From Tetrahymena elliotti 4EA (Eukaryota > Ciliophora > Oligohymenophorea > Hymenostomatida > Tetrahymenidae): a stretch of 64,000 nt of DNA. Under the pieces are notes generated by a model that had not been told where the DNA came from, did no database searches, and saw only the letters and a list, made by a program, of their open reading frames with translations. How positions within the stretch are numbered: position 1 is the first letter of the stretch; each line of letters starts with the position of its first letter. The position numbers and the translations under genes are program-made. Location of the stretch: contig JH720293.1 of NCBI GenBank assembly GCA_000231825.2, positions 186,001 to 250,000 of the forward strand, read 5' to 3'. Shown in pieces: positions 23,901-37,595 of the stretch.

Positions 23901-26900
23901 TTCTATATCAAAACATTCAATTATTTATGTAGTTGAAAGTCTTTTGATTAAGTGAACACTTTTTTCGTTTGCAAATTTAACTTCAACATTTAATTCATTG
24001 TAGTCTTCTATAATTTGAATTTAATGAATGTAGATAAATACTTTTTAAATTTTTGGCTATTTAGAGTAGATATTATAAATCGGTTTTATATTTTCTATTT
24101 ACAATCCCATTTATATTTGCTGATTACGAGTTTAAGAATAAGAAGTTCCACTAATATTACTTGTACTCCTTGATCTTACATTTTAAACAGATAACTCATT
24201 TACTAATTAACTTTAACTTTTTGAATTTTAATTTGCTAATTAAGACTCTTAGAAATTTTAATTTATTGCCAATTCTAATTCAATTATTTTTTTTAATTTA
24301 TCTAAATCTATCCTGAGTTATTATGTATCTTTATCTTTATGTTAAACGAATGTTTGAACTGTCATTATCTAATTTAAGTATCTCTGCATATCTAGTTATT
24401 TGTATCCTTAATCAACTGTTTCTAAGAAATTCTACAATGTTTAGTTGAATATCTTATTTGATACGCTGATAATTTAGTGGAAAATTAATTTGGTTGTCTT
24501 AGCTAGAGCAACAGCTGGATTTGTTGTACTTTGTTATTATTGCTAGTCTTTGGGGAATCTAACTGGGTCCTTTTCAATTATACTTTTATATAGCTTGACA
24601 GCTTCAGAAATAAATTTATCACAATCAAATTAAAATTTAGCTGCTAATTATAAATAAAGTAAAGTATCTTTTTTAGACCTGCATTTTGAGATAATGCTCT
24701 TAGAATTTTTATCTAAGAAGTGTATCATGACTGCAATACCAAAATATGTAGCTTTTAAAGTATTTTTTGAACTACCCTCAACAAACAAATAATCCCAAAT
24801 TCTAAATAATAATTCGTGATTAAACAAATCAGAAAAATAGCTTAACATTCTCTCAGCAAAATACAATCCAATACCAAAGCTGATATTTTATAAAAAATTG
24901 TATAATTTTTAATTTTTCTCCTTGAGATTAAACTCAAATATAAGCATGTCAAGACGTATATCATCTGGTATATAATTTAGCTTGGTCTAAATCTTTTAAT
25001 GACTATTATTTGAAGGATTATTAGCAGGAAGCATTGAAATTTGAGACTGCACTAATGATTTAGTTGTGACATCAGTTTTGATTGCAGAATTATTTGGCTT
25101 TGAAGATTATTCTAATAATTATTCTTGGATTACTTATTGAGCTATTTCCATCATTAGCTAAGTATTATAATACCTTTTTGCGAAATTATTTGTAAAACAC
25201 ACAACAAGCCAGAATGCATTTTCTTCAATAGAATCATCACTTTCTTTGCTTTCACTTTTGAAATAATCTAATGCTTTGGCTGCAAAAGGTATGAGGTACT
25301 TAGAATAAATAACTCTGCCATTTTACAAAAAAATGTAGTAACAATAAGCATAAAAAATATTTGTTAAGCTTATTAACATTTAGTCATCAATAAACAACTC
25401 ATATTCTTTATACCAATAAATATCAGATTACATGTCTTATATTTCTGATGTAAAGCTCTTTCCATATTAATTTGGCTTGAATTAATAAGCTTGCTTGAGT
25501 AAATTTTGATAAACATGATTTAATGAATGGTTAATAGCTGATTTATCATTAAGAGACAAAAGTCTATTAATCATATGAGTAAATTTACTAGATTTTCCTA
25601 ATTCTAACCATAGAGTCTATCTAAGAGAGTTTGGTATTCCCTTTTCTGTATTTTTGAGCATTTCTTCATAAAACTCTTTCTAAGAAGTATCTTATTCCCA
25701 TATATCTCTTTTGTAAAATACAGATGTAACTATCCTTCTATTACTCATCATGTCGTCTTAGTATGAAACACTATCTCTTCCTTACAGCATCTATTAAATA
25801 TAATCATTTCCTGCATCAAAATCAAATTTTTTTATTTCATCACATGCATCTCTAAGAATAAAATTATCACTTGTATCCAAGTAGTTATTATCTTGACTTT
25901 AACTATTACCATACTCAACAATACTAATTTCATTAAAAATTAAATTAACTTAAACATTTTTAATACAAAAATATCTTACTCAACCTAGGCTACAATATTA
26001 TCATATAAAATATTCCAACTATTAAGATTTTTAACTAAAATCGATTAATGATAAGACTGCTATTCTAAATAATATTTAAATAAGATTGCTCTCACTTATT
26101 AGTAGCATTAGAGTTTATTGCTTTACTTTCTAAGACTTAGCTATAAAGGTGTAGCATCCAATTTTAATTCCTAAATCAGCTCTAAAAGAATTTTAAACTA
26201 GCTTGGAGAGAAGTGCTCTAAGAAGATCCTGCATTAGTAAAAATTATCAAGAATATAATTCTATTTAGCTAAGATTGTTTCAATATATTGACTTAAATTA
26301 TTAATTCTCATATCCTACATCTCTTAGATTTCGGTTTGATTAATTCTAGAGTTATTATCCTAAAATGTAATTGAATTCTTCTATTCGACTGTTAAAGATT
26401 ACAAACTGACCTGTATAGCTAGTTTATTGCATAGTGACTAAACAGGCTCAATCGTTATTTGTGAGCTCATAAAATCATTCTTACTCAATATTTTTTCCAT
26501 TTTTATTGAATTCTTAGCAATTAATGAACCTGTAATTTCATCCAAAATTTCTATTTTCATTTCATTTTTCTTGATTGCAACGAGTTTAACATTTCTAATG
26601 TCAGCAACCTTTTAATCTCCATAAAGCTCGAATTCTTTAAAATTGCCCTACTTTGAAAATACTCTTGCTTTAAGTTCTGCTACATTTTTTTAATTTTTTT
26701 AATCACCAAAAATAATATACTGCATTTTTGGTTTGTTATCATCCAAATCACTCAAAATCTTTTATTTTGGATCAAAGTCTACTTTTTTCATAATTTACAG
26801 TCTCAATTTAGGTTTAAAAACCATGCCTGAATCATTCGTTTTATCATCAATCTTTTTATTGTCATCTAAAAATTAAAAAAGTCAATAAAAATTTCTTAAA

Positions 26901-29561
26901 AAAAATAATAAAATAAACAAACTTTTACCTTTAAACTCAAATTTTAACTCTTAGAATGTCAAAAAAATATCAACTGATATGTCAGCCTTTTCTTTTTCGT
27001 CTTATATTTTCTTTTTGATATCATATATTTCGCATTCTGCCCTATTTCTTATCCTCATTTTTAACTATTCTCGAAACGCTGATTTTAATATTTTATCATA
27101 ATCTCTCAGAAAATGAATTTTATTAAAGAATATGTTGACCTAAAAAAATTAAAAAAATATTTAATAAATTAAATTAGAAATCAATAATTTACAGATTATC
27201 TGTCTATTTGAATTTTATTATTGGTATTTGTGAACATAATTATATTTTTACAATCTCTTTGGCTCCATTTCAGTTAATTCTATTTGTCAATTTAATCATT
27301 TAAATTTGAAAAGTTGTTTTATTCACTTTCATCTTGAAAATCAAACTATTTTTGCAAGTTGTCATATTCTTTAAAGATACTTTGGTTCTTTAAAAAAACA
27401 TCTCTTATTTCAGGGATTTATAAATTTTCTTTTTTTTATTATCTTATTGTATTATTATTGTTACTCTCATTTATTTTAAAAGCATTAGAACTAACTGATT
27501 CTTCATCTAAAATATTATCATTTCTGTGTGAATCAATTTACTAATTATCAATAAAATTAATTTGAGCAGATTAATAGGTTTTGTCACTAATCTAACTTAT
27601 GTTATTTTAACTTTTATTTGGGTCTACCTTTATAGAATCATTATTTTGTTTCTTTTTCATAAATTTGTTACTCTAAAATGGGCTATTTGATTAATTTGTA
27701 GGTTTAAGTTAGGAATTGTCTTACTAATCAAGTTCTATATCACAGTCTATCATATCTTCTTCCTTTTATTTCTATTTAGAAAAAAAAATTTATTTAATTT
27801 TTATAATTTTTTGGAGACAAAAAATACCTTTTCTTTTTCTTTCTCTAATTGTAACTGCTATTGATACATTTATTATTAGAGTAGTAATTATGACTGTTAA
27901 ACTTATTATTGCATCAATTACTACTATATTTATTATTATTTTTATTGTAATAGTAGTTCTTACTGTTGCTTAATTTTTAATTGTTGTGTATAGGCAATCA
28001 ACTTTTCTATAAACTAAAAACAAAACATTGATTGTAATTATTTGAATATAAATAAATTATTTTACAAACTAAATGAATTTATCTTTCTATCTGTGAATTG
28101 TGCATTTCTTAAACAAACCTATTAGATTTATATCTTGAGAAGAATTTCTATCTTGTAATTTTGAGAACAAAAAGTAATCTCTGATTTTAACAGCCTATTT
28201 GTTAATATTAAATTTATATATTCTTTAAATGAAAGCTTCTTGTGATTACCTCTTATAGGTTTTCAGTATAAACTGCAAGATACTTATTTTCTTTGTCTTA
28301 TAAAATAACACGAAAATTATTTTTAGTCTCTGTTACCCATTTTAATTTGCTAATATTAATCTTTTAACCTTTCTCTTCTATTTTAACAAACTAAGCAATC
28401 TCCTTTTTTTTATATTGTTAGCAAATAGGACTTTTGCTTCTTTTTTAACCTGTTTTCATTAACAAAAAATTACAAATAAATAAAATATTTTCATTTAAAA
28501 TCTTTGATTAAATGTTTAGTAATCATGACTAAAAAAGTTCTATATCAAGACTAAAAAAGAAAACATTTACTCTTATCTTCTATTGGCTAACAGATTTATC
28601 CATTTTATATACATGCTTATCTCTAGGCAGTCATACCTAATCCCACACTTTTTTAGTAAAGAAACATTTTTTGATAATCATGTAAAAACTGCTAACTAAA
28701 ATCTTATTGATTATTTTTTAGAGGTATCTAGAATGAGTCATCATAGATTTGTGTTGCTTCAGCTTAAAGTGATTAATTCTATATAAATTTCCCTTCTTGA
28801 AATTTCATGTAAATTTATGCAAATTTAAGTAGGCCAACAATTTTATTATCATAATCGCTTTATAAACATTCTTTGAGCTTTTACATGAACTATTTTGTTG
28901 ATACGTTCTTATTTGTCAAGACTAAATAGGGATCTTGGATTGATGAATAATTTTGTGATATATTACTTTATTATTAGTTTTGATTTACAAAAGTACTATT
29001 TAAGACGATTGAACTTTTTTAAAAATTATTTTATTTTGATCCAACTAATTACTATGCAATATATTATGAATTGGTCATATTTTGATCATTTTATAAACTA
29101 GATATGCTACCCATTTAGTTAGTCTAACTATAAATCAATTCACTTCCTTTTCTAAATGTTGCTGATTAATAAGAATCTACTTTATCTCTATTTTGATTAT
29201 CAATTTTCTCAAAAGTAAACTTGTTTTCCTCATTTTATTAATCTGTATTTACATAGGGAGATAAGTTAAAAGTATGCTATACCCCTAAAGAATTTTTAAA
29301 GCTTGGACCTTATGTTTAAATAACTAAATTTTTATTATCTGTAATATTTTCTTAGGTTATATGCTATATTTACTATTTTTAAAACATCTATTTTTTTTGC
29401 TGACTATTTAAAACTATTTGAGGTACTTAACTCTAAAGGTTTTATTAACTGGAATTAGACTGAAATGGTTACTAAGCATTTCTCTATTAGGTATTCTGAA
29501 ATTAGTTTTACTCTAATTCTAAATTATTAATATCACTACTAAATCTATTTTCTCTATTCAT
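20901..29561 (-). CDS. Giant TBC (Rab-GAP)-domain protein with degenerate catalytic fingers
   Basis: One intron-rich gene of roughly 2,500 residues. The last exon is 21260-20901; other joins worked out include 21261-21323 and 22089-22128. In order: a Gln/Asn-rich N-terminus; a folded segment (KEAKVLFANNIKKKEIAQFV, KLKWVTETKNNFRVIL) and a poly-Gln coiled coil near 27.9 kb; an acidic linker; a beta-rich region near 26.5-26.9 kb; the TBC domain (about 25700-24640) opening with GIPNSLRQTLWLELGKSSKF and closing with LLFRIWDYLFVEGSS. An EF-hand-like helical region follows near 23.2 kb, then a long C-terminal region with a Tudor-like patch. TBC proteins inactivate Rab GTPases in membrane traffic, but the expected Arg finger and Gln finger motifs are missing here. 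Start ATG 29561 and stop TGA 20901 are supported by frame; some internal introns are approximate. Confidence 0.8.
27838..27990 (-). repeat. Poly-glutamine coiled-coil tract inside the TBC gene
   Basis: About 45 residues, mostly Gln with periodic Leu/Met (QQKQQQIQQQLMQQQ), encoded by a mixture of TAA, TAG, CAA and CAG. The mixed codons argue for a selected Gln-rich helix more than for recent triplet expansion. Confidence 0.75.
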
Positions 29562-29983
29562 TTACCTTTTTATATAATTTTTAGATTACTCTTTTTTTTT
29601 ATTAAGATCTAATCTATTAATTAATTAATAAATTAAAATAGCTAGATAAATAATAAAAATTTTGAAATTCAATATTTATCATTAATCCAATCCAAAGTGT
29701 TAATAAAGGAATAATTTTTTCAAATTTGAGATTTTAAAAATTCAATGATAATGATAGTAACAATAATTATAAAAAAATGAATAAATAACTATTAATAATA
29801 TCCCAATCAAATTTATTTGAATGGTTATTTATTCAGATTAATTATCTTAGATTTTATATCAATTTTAAATACTTATTTTGAATTGATAAATATATATGTG
29901 AATGTGGGTATATGTTATTCAATTTAAATATTTTTAGTTAAAATTATTTTTTAATATATTAATTAATAAAAAAATATTTTTAA
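29562..29983. other. Intergenic, no gene seen
   Basis: About 0.4 kb of AT-rich spacer, upstream of the TBC gene and downstream of the 303-residue gene. Nothing recognisable. Confidence 0.5.
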
Positions 29984-30895
29984 TCAAATATTTGAGAAAA
30001 AGCCACTGAGTTGATCTTCTGTTCTATTTAAATCTTACTCTGAATATTCATTAATTACTTTCTCAATGTAGTACATTACTGAGCCTTCTTATTCTTCAGC
30101 AAGTTTTTATTGAAAGTGAACTAAATCTTTACTGTTTTGAATAGTTTTATAGAGTAATGATGTGATTTTTTAAATACTATCTATATTTTTCTTTTTAAAT
30201 GCTAGTTTTATTTCATTAACTAATTTTTTTATTCTTTTTATTAAGTAAGATTAATAAGCTTCTTAATAATAACTATTCTCCATACTTTAGGATTACTCGA
30301 TATTTTTTTATACAATAAAATATGGAACAACTACTTTAATGTTAAATTAATGCCCATCATTTTTTACTAAAATGGAGTTTGAACTAAATTTGTAAAATAA
30401 TCTATTATGTAAACATAAAATCATAGATTCTATCAAATTTCTCATTATATTTTTTATGAAAATACTTTTATTCAAATATTTATCTTCTTCTTTTACTATT
30501 AAAAGCATCTATTTGAAATTGTGCTTGTAATTTTCATTTTTATAAATGAAATTAATGTTATCAAGGTTTATAAAAAGGAATTTGACTGATGACTCTTCCT
30601 TGTAATATAATTTTTATAAAGAAACCTTATCATTGTTCTCTCCTTCATATTCGCTTTGGGTTTGAAGCCAAATTTTTTCTTTCTGATTAAGAGTCATCTT
30701 TAGCATTGGATACATAACTTAATTTTTAACATTCTAATAAATTAAATACTTAGATTTTCTATCAAGGGTGCGAAAATAAACATTCTCGACTATTTCTTAT
30801 TCAACATTATTCAGTAACAGTCTCTAAAATGCTCCCTTTTGAATTTTCTACAAATCGTAAGGTTATAAAATATGATGGTTTTGCTATATCTCCAT
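29984..30895 (-). CDS. 303-residue protein of unknown function
   Basis: Single open frame from ATG (30895) to TGA (29984) with numerous TAA/TAG glutamines. Composition is more balanced than the low-complexity proteins nearby: hydrophobic strands and helices alternate (SVKFLFINLDNINFIYKNEN, FNIKVVVPYFIVQK) and a helical C-terminal third contains many Lys/Ile/Leu. No signal peptide, membrane span or known motif was seen. It is probably a folded cytosolic protein. It sits alone between long AT-rich spacers. I assign no function. Confidence 0.68.
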
Positions 30896-32623
30896 TTTAT
30901 ATCAACTTTTCTAATTTTTTTTATTTAATAGTTTAATATTTTGATTAAAAAACCTTTTTTGTCTACTTTAATATGAAAATTCTGTTGATTTAAACTTATA
31001 GGATAAAAAAAGTAAACAAAACCTATTTTAAAATTTTACTTTTTATATTTTTTACTTTATTCTCTTATTATCTTTTATATCAAAAAATGAAAGAATCTTT
31101 GCAAAAATACAGATTGATTATGAGCTTGATAAATATTTTTTAATCAGATCAAATATTCTAAACAAAAACTATTCATCAGAAAATACAATTTAAAATTTTT
31201 CGTCTTAAAAATAAATAAACCAAAACAATTTGAAATGATTGTTGTAAGAAATCTTAAAAAGAGGTATTTAAAAAAAATTTACAGCGAAAGTTGGATTAAT
31301 TAATCTTTTTTGAATGAAATCAAACCCAGTTTTTACTTGTACAATCTTTTTGTTATTATTTTAAATCAACATAGAAAGAATTTAATCTTTGGGTAAAGAT
31401 CTAATTTTTGCTGACTCAAAACTGCACAAACAAACAAATTAATTTCCAATTTTCTTACAAAAGGTTATCATTTATAAGATTGAAACTTCATAAAATTAAT
31501 AAATTTTTTTTCCTTTTATTTTTAAGATGATATGTCTTTAATAACATCCTAAAAATATTAATTAATTTATTAATTTTTTTTTTTACACTTTAAGCCATGT
31601 AAGATATAAAAAAATTACTCATTAATCAACTTACATATTATGTTATTATTTAAAATAATCAGATAAATTCTCCTTAAATTATTAACTGAAGAATATTTTT
31701 TTACCATAACTTTAATCTTATTTTGATTAGTTTTATTTCTAATTTATTTTAAAATTAGTGAGAATAAAAATTTAAATATCAAAAGGAATTATAATTTTAT
31801 TTTAATGGATTTAATATTTAATATGTAATTTTATTTTAAAGACCTATTTTATTCTAAGATTTAAAATTAAATATTGAGAAACCTAAATATTTTTTAATAT
31901 ATTGAGACAACAAAAACATAAATTGAAATGAAAAAATATGATATAAAAAATTAAATGGAACAGAGTAACAGTGTTTTTGTATTTTAATAATTTTATGAAA
32001 TTTTCTTAATTTTCCATTTAAAAACTCTTATCATAATTAATTTTATTTTTATTGTTAAAATAAAAATAAAAGAGAACTTAATGATCTTAAATTGTATCAA
32101 AATTGATAAAAGAAAATAAAAAATAAAATTTTTTTAAATGATTATTTTTATAGTGCTAATAATTATCATTTAAAATATATAAAAGAAAAAAATATATGTG
32201 CAGTGGTTGAGGAGAAATTTAAAATAAAAATAGGGTTTGAAAATAGCTTTTTTGATTAGTTGTAAAAATCGTAAATATTGATTTAATTATGATCTAATAC
32301 TTGACTTGATATTAATTTTAGAGATTTGTTTTAGACCATAAATTAGCTAAATATTACTTTAAAGTTTGATAATATTAGTATTTTGTAAAGAAATTTCCGT
32401 ATTACTTATTTACATTAAAAACAATATTCATCTTTTGAGTATTTATTTTATTGTTATCTCTAAAAATTTGAATGACTATTATTTTAATTAAAATATCATT
32501 AAAGTTGTTTTAATAATATAGATAATTAAGCATTTAGGGTAACATAAATTTCTAAGGCGAAGCTACTTTTAAAGTTAAAATCTACTAAAAAGATTTATTG
32601 ATAAAAGAAATTCTATTATATAT
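30896..32623. other. Long intergenic region, divergent promoters
   Basis: About 1.7 kb, extremely AT-rich, between the 303-residue gene (-) and the histidine-kinase-like gene (+). I found no open frame with coding character and no tRNA-like or repeat structure. Confidence 0.5.
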
Positions 32624-35527
32624 ATGGAGAAGATTATTTAATAGAGTTGTGAGCAAGAATTACACAAATGGAGTTTAATTTTCAAACAAAAATCTATAGA
32701 AGAAAGCTATTAAAAAGAAGAAAAGATTAAAAGAAGTAAAATTCATATTGGATTTGCTTATGTTTTAGTTTTATGGTCTCTCCTCTTTATTATTTATGAA
32801 GTTTGCATTAAAAAGGAGTTTAGATATACAAAGTTCTTTGTTTATTATGGCAACAACTTTACTTTTAGCTGTCTTTATATTTTAGTTAACTATTACAAAC
32901 CATATTTGTATAACATATCTCATATTATTTTTATTTATGCTTACACTCTTAATGTTACATGGGGAATTTACGATTAGGATTTTCTACAGTTCGATGATCG
33001 TAAAACTATTTCATATGGATACATTAATGCTTTTTTACTATGTTCATGTATAGAGGGTGGAAATTATGTTGTAAAAAGCTTTTTATTTGTCACTGTGGGA
33101 TTTTTATTCATATTAAGCGATAGCTATTCTGACAGTAACTTTTAGACCACTAATTTGATTAGATATATATTTCCTAGTGTTTTATATTGCTTGAAACTCA
33201 GACATGAAGAGATTATTAAGAGATAAATTTATATATAAACAAGACATGTAATAGATTGGGCTAATATGATTCATAAATAATTACCTACACCCTTTGTAAT
33301 TGGAAAGTTTAATAAAAAGGAAGAAAGACTAGAATATTATTCATCTAATCTCGTAGCTGAAAAATAGCTTAAAATTACTGATAATGAAACCTTCCATTAG
33401 TTTTTAGAAAACTGCTTTATAAATGACTACTTCATGAGATAGAAAAAGCATTCTCTTTTGACTTAGCTCCCTTCATAATTAGATAGGAATTCTATTTAAG
33501 AAAAAAGTTCATTTTTATAAGGTAATAATGTTAGAACAGAGCAAAATTCTTTGAAATGGGCAATTAGAGAAAAATTGTTTTTTTTGTTTACAAATAAAGA
33601 TCCTCTAATATATTTAGATAAAGAAGTAACTGATTTACCAAAAAATTAAACTTAAGCTGAGTATGTTTAAAATAGAGAAGAGCTGCTGAAAGAAAATAAC
33701 TAAATAAATAAAAATCTTCATTAAAGTAACTATTCCATTAATAATAACTATAACCAATCAAATTTATAAGAAGACAGTTAAATCAAAAATAAAGGTTTAT
33801 TAAAGAAATAATACATCTTAACTTAAAAAAGCAAGAACCAAACTTTACAATTAGAAAATAATGAGAACAAGAAATTTGAATTAATTTAACAGGAAAAGAG
33901 ATAAAAGAGTGCTCCATAAGAAAATTTAACTTTTTAAAAGTTATTTGAATTTCCAAAATAGATGAATGTAAATTCTCCCAGTTTTTAAGAGAGATATGTG
34001 AGTAATCAATCATACTAAGATTTAGAAGATATCACTAATTAGTAATAAGCGTTAAATTAGATCAAACCAGAAGAAATAAATAAAAATTAGTTTAATAGTA
34101 ATGTTGGAGACTAAGAAAACTTTGATAGCTAAATTAACCCAACTTCTAAAAATAAAATAGATTCTGAAACTGTTTTAGAGAAGAATGAAAATAAATAAAA
34201 TGAATAAAAAGAAATATTGGATGAAGAAGAAAAGAATAAACCAAAATTGTTTAAATCCAATTTTTTAATAAAAAATAATTAACAGAATTAATAGTATAAA
34301 TTAGAACAAAAATTAGTATCTTCATAAAAACAGATAGAAAATGGAATAAAATTTAACTAAAAAATTAATTATAATGACAATGATTAAAAATAAAAGCTCT
34401 TGAATATTGACTCAAATAAAGACTAAGATGAAGCTATAAATGTTATATATTTTTATAAGAAAGATGGAAATGAGTCGCAAAAGAAATACAGTCTAAGACA
34501 AAAATACTTCAAAACAAGTGAATTATATGTTGTCATAATATTGGAAAATGAAAGTTTTAAATCAAAGTATGAAAAAGAGAAGAGAAAAAATAATATCTTG
34601 AATGCAATTACTTCTTAATAGGAGGATTGTGTGAAGGAGTCTATTTAAAAGATAGATTCATTTATCAAATAGCAAACTTAGGTTCCTAATTGTTTTAATT
34701 CAAATCAGATTTGTGAAACAAACCAAAATTAATTGCTTCTAAAACAAAATTTTTCATTAATTTTATCTACCTGTGCTAATTTATTCCTTTAAAACGAAAC
34801 TTACAAAATGTTTAATTCATTTCTAAGAAAATAATCAATTGATATCTACATTCTGAAGCTAAATTTATTTTCTACTGCTTAAATCATTGTTAACTCTTTA
34901 AATAGCATTTATTCTAATAAATCTAAGTCTATCAATATTGAAATAGATAAAACTGATAATTCTTAAAATAACTCTGAAATCATTATCTTTTCTGATCTGA
35001 TTAAATTAAAGATCTTATTCTACAACTTATTTAATTATTTTTTGTAGTCTTCAGTGAAAAGTTAAGTCATCAAGGCAAAGTTCTCATTTACTAAAAGCGA
35101 TGATTTGATCAAATCTCCGTAAAATTAAATCAAAATTTCAGTCTCGTTACCAAATGACTTCGATCAATATATATTAACAAGCCAAAACATTTTTAATCTA
35201 AATTATTAAAGTTTATATAATGATTCCTAAAATATGGATTGCTAATACAGGCCTTAGTGGTAATTAAGAACTGCATTTAGAATTTTAACGCTACTAGGAC
35301 CTTACAATAAAATATAATTTACTTAAGAAGAAAAATAAACAACATTCTCATTTTTACTTTATTAAGATATTAGAATCCTCTAAAAATTAAATTCAGAAAA
35401 AAAAGATATTAAAATAAGCAACTAAAATGACTAAATATCTCCCCATATTTAAGCAAATAATATTTCAAAACTAACTATTTATAATAAATTAGATAAAAAA
35501 TTATTAAGCTAACTAAACTAATAGTGA
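32624..35527 (+). CDS. Intronless membrane-anchored, degenerate histidine-kinase-like protein
   Basis: 967 residues in a single frame, ATG 32624 to TGA 35525-35527. The first ~200 residues carry four to six membrane helices (IGFAYVLVLWSLLFIIYEVC, FTFSCLYILVNYY, HIIFIYAYTL, FLFVTVGFLFILSDSYS). A PAS-like stretch begins near residue 205 (PTPFVIGKFNKKEERLEYYS, FHQFLENC). After a ~450-residue Asn/Gln/Lys-rich linker, the C-terminus resembles a histidine-kinase ATPase domain: an N-box-like segment (LKILFYNLFNYFLQSS, near residue 800) and FRILTLLGPYNK near residue 885, with FSFLLYQDI at the end. Gly-rich ATP-lid boxes (DxGxG, GxG) and a clear phospho-acceptor His box are missing. It is probably a pseudo-kinase sensor; the family link is inference from pattern and order. 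Confidence 0.8.
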
Positions 35528-36486
35528 TTTCCTATTATTTTAATAAAATTTAAACTATTTCAATCTAATTTAAAACAAATTTACTTTTCTTAACTAGCCT
35601 TCCAAACACTTAAAAAAACTTTATAAAAAATAAAATTTAAGATATTAAATTAGTTTTCAAATATATGTGCAATACTAAATCTGTAAACTTATATATAAAA
35701 AGTATAAAAAACTTTACACACTTATGCATACTCATATTTCTAGTAATCTTTAATTAAACTTAAAAGACATGAAATATTATTAACTTTTAAGATGTTTTAA
35801 AAATTTTTAATAAAATAAATAATAATTTTAAGTTTAAAGAAACCCAATTAGGAACTAATATTTTCTATCTATATTTTCCAAATTATGAATCAAATATTTT
35901 TCATATTGAAGTGATATTTTAAATTTAAAACTCAAATTAAAAATAATTTACTTACACATACTTCGGTTCAGCAGTTTTCATAAAATAAACTAATAATTTT
36001 AAGTTCTAAGAATAAATTAGTGATTAAAATATTCAATCTTTTTCAAAATTATGAATAAAATAATTTTCATGCTTATTTTTAACTTTAGTATATTTTAAAT
36101 TTAAAGCTTACACATGTTTAACATTTTTAATAAAGAATGATACAAATAAAATAGGTAGATATTTAAACTAATTTTTATACTAAATTTGGATGATTATGTG
36201 TTAATAAATTATTCAAATGCTTTACATACTTATTTTTTTAGACATTTTAAGTCTAGTTAGAAATTATTCTAAAATATATTTTTTTTGTTATTTAATGTTT
36301 ACTGATGAAATCCTATAAAAATCTTTATATTAAATAAGATATTTCTGGAAGTGAATTTAAAGAAATTTAAAAAAACTTCAAGCAAATTAAATTGATATAA
36401 AATTTTATTATTGTTAGAATTATTTGATCAATAAAGATAAATATAAATAAAAGTAGAATTATTAAATATAGAGTAGTTTATTAGAA
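35528..36486. other. Intergenic, no gene seen
   Basis: About 0.96 kb of AT-rich DNA between two plus-strand genes. No supported frame. Confidence 0.5.
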
Positions 36487-37402
36487 ATGACTGATGCTTA
36501 ACCAACTAATTATAACAGATAAAAAGCTTCCACTACTGATTTAAAGAAGTAGGAATTTATGAAAGCAAGAGAATCTGATATTAAAATTCGTGAATAAATT
36601 AAAAAAAAAGATGCTGTTAGCATATAGTAAGTAAAAGAAGATTTAAATAAAGAAGAATAAGAATTGAAGCAGTTTTTTGAAGGATAGAAAGATGAAAAAG
36701 AAGACCCTACATTATTAAGTAAATTAGTTTTCCTTTAAATTTGATTTATCTTAAGTATTTAAAAGCTTTTACTCTGTTTTTATGTGTTTTGATTATGGAT
36801 ACAATTAGGAAAAAAGAAATATGAAGAGAAAATGGGAGCTTATAGAGAAGCTATTGAAGGTTTAGATTTAAGAAACATTGTTAAAAATTTTTGGAGCTAT
36901 TAGCCACCTACCCCTGAAGAAATAGAAACATTAGAAGATTGCAGAAGAGTAAATATTAGATAAATATATTTTGAAATTAAATTATTTCTTAGTATACTAA
37001 AAGAAATATGCTTAGTTATGCAGTTCTTGGTGTAGCTTTTACAACTGGAGTTTCAAGTAAATACTAAATTTAGTTTATTTGATAAAACTATATTGAATAA
37101 GCGATATAAATAATTTTCTAATCAAAACTTTAAGTTTATAATAGACATTTTATTGGTTGGGGTTTAAGAATATTTGGATTTGGAACTGGTGTTTTAGGAG
37201 GAGGTGTTTTTGGAATTATTTAATCTACTGAATATACTTTAAGAAGGTAAAAATAGAGTAAAAGAACTGAAAATAAATATCTTATTTTACTTATTAAAAT
37301 AAAAGATTAGAAGCCTTGGGCCCTGATTATTCTTTAGGAAGAATGGCTATAAATGAAATTGAAGATTTCAGAATGGACAAAAAGAAATTCAACAGAGTTT
37401 GA
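36487..37402 (+). CDS. 214-residue protein with two Gly-rich membrane helices
   Basis: Five exons (36487-36718, 36809-36948, 36993-37056, 37135-37246, 37306-37402), all phases agreeing. The N-terminal ~75 residues are charged and Lys/Glu/Gln-rich. A short helical region follows (RNIVKNFWSYQPPTPEEIE), then two hydrophobic segments separated by a basic turn (MLSYAVLGVAFTTGVSIYNR and LRIFGFGTGVLGGGVFGIIQ). The tail (RRLEALGPDYSLGRMAINEI) looks like a well-ordered motif. The short Gly-rich helices and small size would suit an organelle-membrane protein, perhaps mitochondrial. I recognise no named family. The fourth exon starts after TTTAAG and not after the later AATAG, which would break the frame. 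Confidence 0.82.
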
Positions 37403-37595
37403 AAATAGAATAAATAAATATATAAATGATATAGTTTTTTAATATTATATATAGCATAATAGATAGAATTATATAAGACAATAAATAAATTTAATTAATA
37501 TTTAATAATGTTACCATCACTTCAACATTATCTTTTTTAAAATCAACAACAAATGTTTATTATATTTCAACCAGAAAAAGACTTCCAAATTTTTT

